A stretch of 64,000 nt of DNA from Marsupella aquatica. Lineage: Eukaryota; Marchantiophyta. The stretch covers positions 15,376,001 to 15,440,000 of the forward strand of contig OZ316893.1 in assembly GCA_973895155.1 (NCBI GenBank). The letters run 5' to 3'. Position 1 is the first letter of the stretch, and each line of letters starts with the position of its first letter. The position numbers and the translations under genes are program-made. Positions 56,013 to 64,000 of the stretch are shown piece by piece. The notes below the pieces were generated by a model, which made no database searches, was not told the DNA's origin, and was given only the letters and a program-made list of their open reading frames with translations.

Positions 56013-57599
56013 TATTTCGTTCGTTGCAGTAAAACTCTTTTCGAGGAGGAAACAAGAGTTTTTAGTTTTAACTGGTTACACTGTCACGCCCTACACGATC
56101 CTGGTACAAGAATACGGGACCTCACATCCGCTACAGTAACTTTTTCCGGTACAGAGAGATAAGTGCCACATCGTCACTCGGGTAGTCGGGTAGACCTGCG
56201 GTCCCTGGGGCCCACGGGAATCCGCGATTCCCGGGATCTCCGAAGGCAGCGACAGACCGCCGCGTCACATAACTGGGCGCCGCCTCGACTCTGTGGTCGT
56301 GTGACAGCCCTCACCAGTAGAGTCATAGGGTGTCAATGACAGTATCATTTGGTCGCATCAGTAGTGGGTGCCTCATTAATTACAGTGTCAATTACAGTAC
56401 AGTTTCGACATGTCAGCAGGCGCCTCATCATTACAGTGCCATCCAATACAGCACCATTTCGTCGTGTCAGTGGGTATAAGATGAGACGCCATACTCGACG
56501 AAGTCTTCCCTTCGAAGCGGAATAGTCGTCTGCTGATCTGAAGAGCGGAGAGGAAGTGGAGTGGACCGAGCGAGCGTTCGATTGATGGGCGAGCAAGCGC
56601 GACGCTCTGGAGGTCGCACTTGTGAGCTCTCGATCGGCTACAGCCTCGATTTACCTTCTACCTCCTTTTCTGCTCTGTGGATCGATGGTTTTTGATATGA
56701 TATGAGTGTTGAAATCGTTGCAAAATTGGGGAGATTGCGGGAGTGCCCAACTGACCACTCACCGCCATTGCTTTTCTGGACCTTCGAGGACATTGAGGGC
56801 ACCGCACGCTAGGAAGGGTGGAGAGGTGAAGGTAGCATACATAGCATAGCATCATCGCAGGAGTTGGCTCTTGACTGAGCTTCATCATTCCTTGCGTGGA
56901 TAGCAATTGACGGAGGAGTACGGCGTTGAATTGACTGAGCAGCAGCGGACGAAGAATTTGTTTGCTTCTGCGAACTTGTGAGCTCTCATCTACAATCACG
57001 CACCGCCATCTAAGTCCCCCCTGGACTCCGAGGACATTATTGTGTGTTTGGTTCGTCTCATTCCCTCCGATTCAGGTTCTGGAGCTCGTTTGTAGGTTGC
57101 ATCGTTCCCTAGTGTGCAGCTGGTAGTGAGTGAGTGTGAAGATCTGTGTTGAGCGCAACACACGAAAGGAAGGGAGGAAGGGTTCAGCCAGTTTAGAGTA
57201 ATGATCACAGGAGTTCTCTCTTTACGGAACTTCACTCCTTGCGTGGAATCCAATTGACCGAAAAGTAAGGGTCTGGTTGAGTGAGAAGAAGAAAACTAAG
57301 AATTTGCCAGAGTTTGCTAAATTTTAACGATCGAACAAGGATAAGAAGCAGAGAAGATGTCGTCGTGTGCGTAATTCAATCAACTGATCGAGCTGGCGAG
57401 GGAGGAGGAGGAGAAGTTGATCGTTTGAAGCAGAGCGGAGGGACCTTATCCGGCCAATTGTGTCGAGGAGTCGTCTAGCTTAGAGCTAGCTACATTGAAA
57501 CATATTTACGTCTTAGATTCGTGCCTTCTTAGACATTATTTGGCAGAGCCGGTGCTCTGTATTCCTCCTCACCCACGCACGGGAACGTAAGCTGAAGCA
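56013..57599. other. Upstream region of the AIG2-like gene; no separate gene seen
   Basis: Several frames are open on both strands (for example 56,999-56,658 minus) but have no recognised domain. Two imperfect repeats contain ACAGGAGTT(C/G) or CGCAGGAGTTGGCTC and TTCCTTGCGTGGAT(A/T)GCAATTGAC (about 56,850-56,912 and 57,205-57,258), suggesting an old duplication. The stretch from about 57,260 to 57,599 is probably the 5' UTR. Confidence 0.4.
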
Positions 57600-58397
57600 A
57601 TGACGATGATCGCGTCGCCGTCGCATCACCTCCAGGTGATGTGCTCGGATCCCACATCGACAGCATTTCAGAGAGTGAAAGAGTCAACCACCTTGTCATC
57701 TGCACAGGCCTCGCTGAGAGAGTCAGCGACCACCACCAACACCGCTAACGAGCAGTCATCTCCGGGATTGTCTTCTCACCAAGCTCCGGAGGCGAGGACC
57801 ACGTCGCTGGCGTTCGTGTATGGGACGCTCAAGCGAGGGTTCGGGAACCACTGGCTGATTGAGGAGCAGATGAGCAACAAGCATTGCCGCCTGGTGGGAA
57901 CAGCACGGACGAAACAGAAGTATCCTCTTGTATGCGGGCCATTCCAGGTCCCTTTCCTGTTGGATGTCTGTGGACGCGGACAGCACGTCCGTGGGGAGCT
58001 CTACCAGGTGGATGCCCACTGCCTCGGGCTGCTTGACGAGCTGGAGGGGATTTCAAAAGGGCATTATGTGAGATGTCCGCTGACACTAACGGGACTGGAG
58101 CTGGACCCTTCCTTTGATCCGGAAGAGCTCACGCTTTTACGGCAGCAGGGGCACCACATCAGCGGTAAGGTTGGCGGAGATGTTCGAGCGGAAGCTTACT
58201 TTGCAGCCAACCACTTCACGCTGGGCTTGTACACGGCTGCTCCACACATCGAGGCTTACACTGAGAAGGAATCGGCCACGTACACACGGAGGATGCTCCG
58301 ACCTCAAAATAAAACCTTCTTGGAACATGTGTATCATTGGATTGATGAGAAGCGGCAAATGAGCTGTTCTTCTCCATACATGGTCAAGACTGATTGA
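57600..58397 (+). CDS. AIG2-like gamma-glutamylcyclotransferase family protein, single exon, 265 aa
   Basis: The ATG at 57,600 leads one uninterrupted frame to TGA at 58,395-58,397. The catalytic fold begins at residue 70 with AFVYGTLKRGFGNHWL, the signature substrate-binding loop (YGTLxxG). It continues KQKYPLVCGPFQVPFLLD, GELYQVDAHCLGLLDELEG and HYVRCPLTL. Glu149 of LDELEG lines up with the catalytic Glu of GGACT/GGCT enzymes, which release 5-oxoproline from gamma-glutamyl compounds. The arrangement matches plant proteins annotated as putative gamma-glutamylcyclotransferases. The first 69 residues are Ser/Thr-rich and outside the domain; they may be a transit peptide or a spurious upstream start, as a second Met occurs at residue 3 and another at 14. 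The C-terminus beyond residue 200 is less conserved. Confidence 0.88.
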   Translation: MTMIASPSHHLQVMCSDPTSTAFQRVKESTTLSSAQASLRESATTTNTANEQSSPGLSSHQAPEARTTSLAFVYGTLKRGFGNHWLIEEQMSNKHCRLVGTARTKQKYPLVCGPFQVPFLLDVCGRGQHVRGELYQVDAHCLGLLDELEGISKGHYVRCPLTLTGLELDPSFDPEELTLLRQQGHHISGKVGGDVRAEAYFAANHFTLGLYTAAPHIEAYTEKESATYTRRMLRPQNKTFLEHVYHWIDEKRQMSCSSPYMVKTD

Positions 58398-61237
58398 CGT
58401 GTGTATATCATCAACATTTGAGCTAATATACGTGGTCATTTGTCACACTTCGGAGTTGATTTGTGATTTTGTCTCCCCGGTCGAGTTCACAGAATTAGCT
58501 GGATATATTTGATACTGAGTGTATTTCCAGCGATGAATTCCGTAGTTTTGTTGATCAGTTTTCATTGGAAGCAATGACATGTCGATGTCGGTCGCTAGTC
58601 AAGTGACCCTGGAGATTTTTCATGTTCGTGAGCATGTTCGTGAGTCAAAAGTCTATTTGCATTATATGATGTTTGTTGGTTGGGTGTGGAGCATTTCTCA
58701 AGATTACCTTTGAATGCCTTCAGTCCTTGAGGGTTAATTGGATATGGGCATATTTGCGTAGGCTTCCTCGGAATGCTTTTGCTGGTCCGGACTGTTTTCG
58801 TTGTCGGATCTTCACAAGAATCAGGGTGTCCCGAAAGCCGAACCTAACTGAATTGTTGGATGGGCCCAGAAAGCAAGCATGGCAAATGAAGCAGGTCCAT
58901 TCGTGTTTTGGGGGTGATGATTCATGCAGGATCATCTGTCTCACATGTCATCCTTTACTGGACAGGGCCCATCCAATAGGCATGTAAATTATCGTGGCAT
59001 GTATTTTCACTCCCCTTCAGTAGCCGAGCATGACTTTTTCTTTGATTGGCCATCTTATGCTCTTTGTGTGGGGTCACGGACAAACTCGCGGGAGCCTTCA
59101 GTTGCCTGACGTCTTTTTGCGTATCCTTAGTTGTATAGAGACGAAATAGAAATAGATGCTGGTGATACCCCTTTCACTAAAAATGATATTACTTTCTGAA
59201 GATATGAAACCAATCTGAACAAACTTCGGGCTAAAGCTTTGTGGAAGAGAGAATCTGATCTATTCGACGTTATAGAGGTCTCGGGTTCATGTTGGCGTGA
59301 ACAGGTATCGAGTGTCGTTACTGGGGTATTAAGCCAAACCATTGTTGTGCTACCGAATGGTATCAAAGGAAAACGCTAGGCTGGCATGTGACAAAGCTGG
59401 TGTTTAACCCTCGGGTAAAGAGGTTGAATTGAACAAATTCAATTCTATCTTGGCTTCGAAAAGTGTCCTTAGCTTCGATTTGATAGCAACGCCGGAGCAT
59501 GCAAATCACATTTACAGATAAGATAATGCCTCAGTTTCTCTAGTTCTTGAATCGGTTCACTGTTAAACATAAGGGTTAAAAGTACGGCAAACCTTATTGC
59601 CTTGCTGTCCCAAGATTTGATCTTGATCATCAATCTGGTGCTCTGGGATTACTGCACACTGTTGTCCCTACTATGGCTATCGCAGATAGTTATTTCATTG
59701 TGTGGCCCACCTTGTTTCTTGTCCGCTTGAGAGAAGACACGTTGCTTTTGTGCACAGTTTAAAAAAAAATCTTCATTCGACGATCTATTTGACGACCCTA
59801 GCTTGCAAAGCACTGTATATCGATTCAGCTGACATTCCCTGAACTACAATTACTTTTTCCCTTGAGCGAGCTCCTGAGCCTAGGGACACGTCCCGCTTTC
59901 TCACCCCAAGCACCTGCATCGCTTATTCACTTGGTCAGCAACACAGAATGACTCTCGACACACAGCTGCAAGCAAACTTCACTCCAATGACTGCAATACT
60001 AACATTTCTTGAAACCACCATTCAGGCGGCTCCCACTAATAGAAAACTACAGTACAGTCGCGAGCTGAGTGTACCTGAACTCCTCAGATTTAAAAATATA
60101 GCGAAACATATGCTGTAAGGCTTAGAAGAAATCACTCAACAATGGCGCGGTTTTACTATTTACAAAAAAGTCACAGTATGCTAAAATAACCTTTTCGAAA
60201 TTATGCTTCAGAATATTATGCCCCAGAAATAGTGGCAGAATTTCCGACTCTGAGGCGCTTTCCAGAGCTGAGCCATACACTTGTTCTCTGAATCCTACTC
60301 TTATAGTTCAGAGAGCGTGCGACTTTCGAAAGAACGGCATTCGCGGATAAAGAAATTACTTACTTCAGACATGAATTCTAGCAGAGCCTCGTTGGCTTCA
60401 CCATCCCTAGCAGGGGCATTTATTTGCACTCCAACCCTCTCTTCTCCAATATCTGGTAAAAGAATAAAGTATAATACACATTACAAATATGTATTTGGAC
60501 TTTCGAAGTCAGTCAAATGAAAGCTGAGAAGTATAACCTTTTCCAAACTTGTTATGAACAGCATGAATACGGAAAGCTTTCATAAAATCCCCTCATCACG
60601 GGGCTCTTCTTATAGGCCATGATGAGGTCATCGACTTTTTCAAAACATGAAGTATTTTGAACTTACATCATCCTACGTTATAAAAGCAATTCATGACAAT
60701 TTGAAGGTGCCAAATTTCTACAACGATGTCTCCGTTCCTTTGATTAAAACTTGCACGAACTCGTGATCTTCAAGGATGAAGTCACACAAATACTTGAGGC
60801 AAGAACTCTATTGGTCCTATGAGAAAGGAGAAAAGAAGAGACCAGTGATGTTGGAGACCTTGGAAGCGGGCTTGGCATGTATGGAGATCGAGACACTTGA
60901 ATCAGGCCGAAACCTGCACTGTCACAGTTGCAACGAAAACGTGCTACGTTACTGTCTACTTTTGTTGTAATTCATTGCATAATTCTTCTTTCAAAATTTG
61001 GCAAAAAACACCAGTACAAATCGAATATAGGTGGTGAAAATTATGAGGCAAAACTGTGAAACTAATACAGAAGATGAACATTGATGCCTTGCAGGGTTTG
61101 TCTCTTATCCCAAAACTTTGAGGGCTGAAGGTGGTTCATTCAGTTTTTATGCGTTTTCCTGAATGAACCCTAATACTTTGACTTCGTACTGACTGAGGAA
61201 GTTGCACTGAGACGAGACGTTGGTAAGAAATTCCGAC
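58398..61237. other. Intergenic after the AIG2-like gene, no recognised gene
   Basis: The first 300 bp probably hold the 3' UTR. Beyond that only short frames occur, such as the ATG frame 60,776-60,970 (64 aa, MKSHKYLRQELYWSYEKGEK), with no recognised domain. Confidence 0.4.
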
Positions 61238-61289
61238 TTATAGCTTCCTAATCAGCAGTAGCAGAGCTACGGAGAGCAAGATGCGGTCA

Positions 61290-61401
61290 CCTAATGGACG
61301 CAGGAATGGCAGAAGGGTTCTTGGAGCTCGCGTCAGTCGCAGCAGACTTGTTCTTGGTAGCTTTGCCGGCCGACGAGGACGAGGAATTCGAACGAGGCAT
61401 C
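61290..61401 (-). CDS. Possible first exon, Ser/Lys-rich N-terminus (MPRSNSSSSSAGKATKNK)
   Basis: On the minus strand an ATG at about 61,401 starts 37 codons, MPRSNSSSSSAGKATKNK followed by a basic, serine-rich stretch to ASIR. An AG|GTGACC donor-like site lies at the end of the frame, so this could be the 5' exon of a basic nuclear protein. No matching downstream exon was found to the left, and the peptide matches no family I recognise. Confidence 0.25.
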
Positions 61402-61572
61402 TTCTTGGCGAGCACAGTGGAGTGGAAAATTGCTCGTGAGCCATCGGATACACCCAGTAGCACCACCATTGCTGCGCAAATTCCAACCCACTCTCCACTT
61501 CTACTATCACATCCTCAGCTGAATCTAATCAAGCTGATGACAGAACAAAGGCCCCTGTTCCAGTACCATAGT

Positions 61573-61760
61573 CCTGTTCCATATGGCTCATTATTTGATT
61601 AAGTCTAAAAAACATTTCAGTGCAATCACAAAACTTAGACCCTGATGTGAATGCAATGTCAGGTTCCATATGGCTCATTTGCCTACTTAAGTCCAAAAAC
61701 ATTTGAGTCCAGTGACAAGACTGTAGACCCCTGATACGAATGCCCGGAAGAATTACGGGC
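61573..61760. repeat. Imperfect tandem duplication (about 95 bp)
   Basis: GTTCCATATGGCTCATT, AAGTC(T/C)AAAAACATTT and a GTAGACCCCTGAT-like block occur twice in order. Divergence is modest. Confidence 0.8.
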
Positions 61761-64000
61761 CATTGGATAGAGAACACACTTATAATATTTTTTCATTACA
61801 TGACCTAAACATATTAGTATTGTAGTATATTTTCATGATTTGTGTTGAATGTTCCCACGCTAGTGAGGGCTCTTTTGGGTAACAATAGTTTTCCTTCCGT
61901 CCCTCGTCTGTCCATCTGAAGTGCGTTCTGCCGGGTTAACAGGCAAATGGGACGGTTGACTAAGCCCTCCCCTGAAGCTCTCATTCTCCAATAATCCTTC
62001 TCTTTTGAAAATTATACTGCATTCACATCTGTACTGTTGGGAGGAAGATTCCAAAATATGGTTTTTTTTTTCTCTAATTTCCCACAAACATTCACACACC
62101 TAAAGGCAGGCACGTAACGAAGGACTTAATTTGAGCTGAAGACCTGGTGCTTCCCACCCAAGTGAGCTAACCCTACAGGCAAGACACATCATGTGAACAA
62201 ACATGGCCCCTTTTCGCTTGGCCTTGCCTGGACTAACATAGAGAACCTAGGAGGACAAAGATGGTAACCCCAAAAATAATTAAACTAACTTTTCACTCTT
62301 GAATTGTCCTATATGGATCCCGATTAGGATAGCCAACATGGACAGTCTGGAAATGACCCAGATACCCTTTGTTCACAAATAAAAGACTCTGGTTTATTAT
62401 GCACTCTTTTCGTGTAATAAAATCGCCCTTCTCTCCAGTGAGGGTGTTCAAAGTACGTGTCAAGAGAGCCCTCTCAAGTCAGATTGTTTTCCAGAACAAA
62501 TCTTTGAGCCTGAGAGTTTTGAACTTAGGAGAACAATGGAGTTACAATGCTCTAAGTATTGAATATGCACTATGAGCAAGAGCACACCCATAGAGTAAGA
62601 GCTAAAGAGTTTGCCACAGGACAAACACCAAACTCAAAAGAAGAGATTAAAACCCCATACATCTCTACAGAGGAAAATATTCAAGATAAATGTCTACCAT
62701 CTGTTGTTAGGTGATGAGCTAATCCTTCACATCTAGTTTGTAGTGTGGTAGTTCATAGCTGAATGGTGGTGAACGTAGTTTCCACTGAGAGTAGTAACAC
62801 TCCATAACGGGGTGCCTAGCAAATGGTGTCTAGCAACCTCCATTGTTTAGTTTCATAAAAGTAATTGAATGTATACTGACCGAAATTTTGGGTAGGCACT
62901 TTTGTCGACATTGCAGATTGAAAAGAACGAAAGACAGACCCACCTTTCAGCCCTCATTGAAAACTTCCTCACCACCAGATTCGTTTCCGGAGCTACTCAT
63001 CAAATCATTCACCTCGTTGGGTATAGGACTGGAGTTCCCAAGTTATTATTGCCCTTCTCCCCTTGACTGATCGGATTCTCAGTTGGCCTCAAGGTTGTTG
63101 CTTGCATAATAGAGAGCTTTACTAGCATGAAGTGTTTTTCTGATCCTCATTGACAGAAACGGATGGATGGTTTGAATAAATGGATTTCGCGTGAATTTTA
63201 GGTGACTTTCAGCAAATTTGAACGTTTGAGAATTAGCCAGGTCCCTGGGGGAATTCTTCTATGGTTGCCTGGTGGCTTGTGCATCTCGTAGGGTGGTCAT
63301 TTGTGACGCTGATTGATCTTGCCAAAGATTTGACTCAGCCACTCTATGGTTTCAATAATGGCGTGATGATCGACTCATTCAATGAGGCTACTGTACGTCT
63401 TAAACTGCTTCCACTCTAACCGTGCATTGCATTGGTGAGGTGGTGTCCAATTTTGGGAGGATCTTGCTGAATTGGTATTGTGGTGCCCACTTCTGGGAGG
63501 ATCTTGCTCAAGCTTCTACTCTCTGGGACTCGCCTGCTTATTTATGTTTATCAGATAGGGCTTTGTGCTGCCGGCTTTACGGAGTTCTGGATTCAAGTGT
63601 TGCTGCATGGATGTGATCGATTATCTGTGTCTATCGTCGTCTCGCTTTACGCTTTTTCTCTGTTTCTCCCGCGGGTTTGGGTCAGATAACAAATTATCTT
63701 TTCTTACAACGCACGCTACTCATCACAGACTAAAGCAGACAGCGCTACCGGTAGGGCTGGGGTTAGATGCTCCCCGTTCCACTTTCTTCCTTTATCGACT
63801 TACCTCGATCTATATTGGATAATTTTAGACAAGAATGCTTCGATCTAATAGTCTTTCATTCTCTCTCCGAAGTGGACGGGTTGGCAGACTAGCGGTCAAC
63901 AAAGTGAGGAGTCAGTACCATAAGCTTGGCCAACCCTAGAGTATTCACCCTCTCATTCTCAAGAAGGACGTTTCTCAAAATCTCGTTCTCTCCTCTCTTC
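61761..64000. other. Intergenic to the window end, no recognised gene
   Basis: Mixed AT-rich DNA with short frames only. In 63,430-63,510 the text GGTGCCCACTTCTGGGAGGA and GGTGTCCAATTTTGGGAGGA forms a 57-bp imperfect duplication. I see no RNA gene or domain. Confidence 0.4.

Noticed and set aside
61238-61510. 90-codon minus-strand frame over the Ser-rich exon candidate
   Set aside because: It starts at a non-ATG codon in another frame; the shorter ATG frame is the only plausible coding part.
1-64000. CRISPR arrays, bacterial operons, prophage and tRNA genes
   Set aside because: No regularly spaced repeat-spacer structure and no cloverleaf-like sequences with A/B boxes were noticed; the palindrome array at 51.5-52.1 kb has irregular spacing and no spacer of constant length.

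Overview
The window is nuclear DNA of a land plant. Evidence: intron-rich genes with GT/AG junctions, plant-type proteins (a B3-domain factor, a plant CoA-carrier-like protein, a MAPR4/neuferricin-type haem/steroid-binding protein) and plant transposon classes (Ty1/copia gag, PIF/Harbinger with a Myb/NAM-associated ORF, hAT-like MITEs, Mutator-like ends). Gene density is low (about five credible host genes in 64 kb) and most other sequence is decayed mobile DNA. A non-seed plant (bryophyte, lycophyte or fern) is possible but is not shown by the sequence.

Layout. 1-2151: 5' end of a Ty1/copia element on the minus strand (gag, primer-binding site, LTR), running off the left edge. 2918-4132: Mutator-like element with near-perfect 9-bp target duplications. 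4536-4787: probable solo LTR. 5359-8801: complete but dead PIF/Harbinger element with TAA duplications. About 11,610-12,210: strongly diverged nuclear 18S rDNA relic. 12,762-16,910 (+): nine-exon PhoD-like metallophosphoesterase, 467 aa. 17,839-18,900: MITE-like elements. 20,569-23,260 (+): eight-exon MAPR4/neuferricin-like gene, 308 aa. 25,188-28,332 (-): seven-exon mitochondrial CoA-carrier-like gene, 370 aa. 28.7-36 kb: intergenic DNA with tandem duplications, a perfect 32-bp inverted repeat and a roughly 130-bp tandem array. 36,675-37,842 (+): B3-domain gene. 38.4-46 kb: repeats, a 36-40 bp minisatellite, two hAT-like MITEs and a LINE relic. 46.4-49.5 kb: a convergent pair of unknown coiled-coil ORFs, one with an in-frame TAG, beside a GC-rich repeat island. 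50,123-54,194 (-): decayed multi-exon gene with a Crypton/ZMYM-type (DUF3504-like) region and a tyrosine-recombinase C-terminal core, split by a 2.0-kb insertion packed with 18-bp palindromes. 54,561-56,012: further MITEs. 57,600-58,397 (+): single-exon AIG2-like gamma-glutamylcyclotransferase. 58.4-64 kb: no convincing gene.

The host genes are unrelated housekeeping or regulatory genes, each with its own introns and spacing; there is no operon-like organisation. The most unusual content is the Crypton-type recombinase relic and its nested palindrome-rich insertion, the 18S rDNA fossil, and the set of CTCGGG-ended MITEs, all four of which keep perfect 8-bp target duplications. Exon structures were deduced by eye from splice sites, reading frame and family resemblance; no alignment or database search was run.
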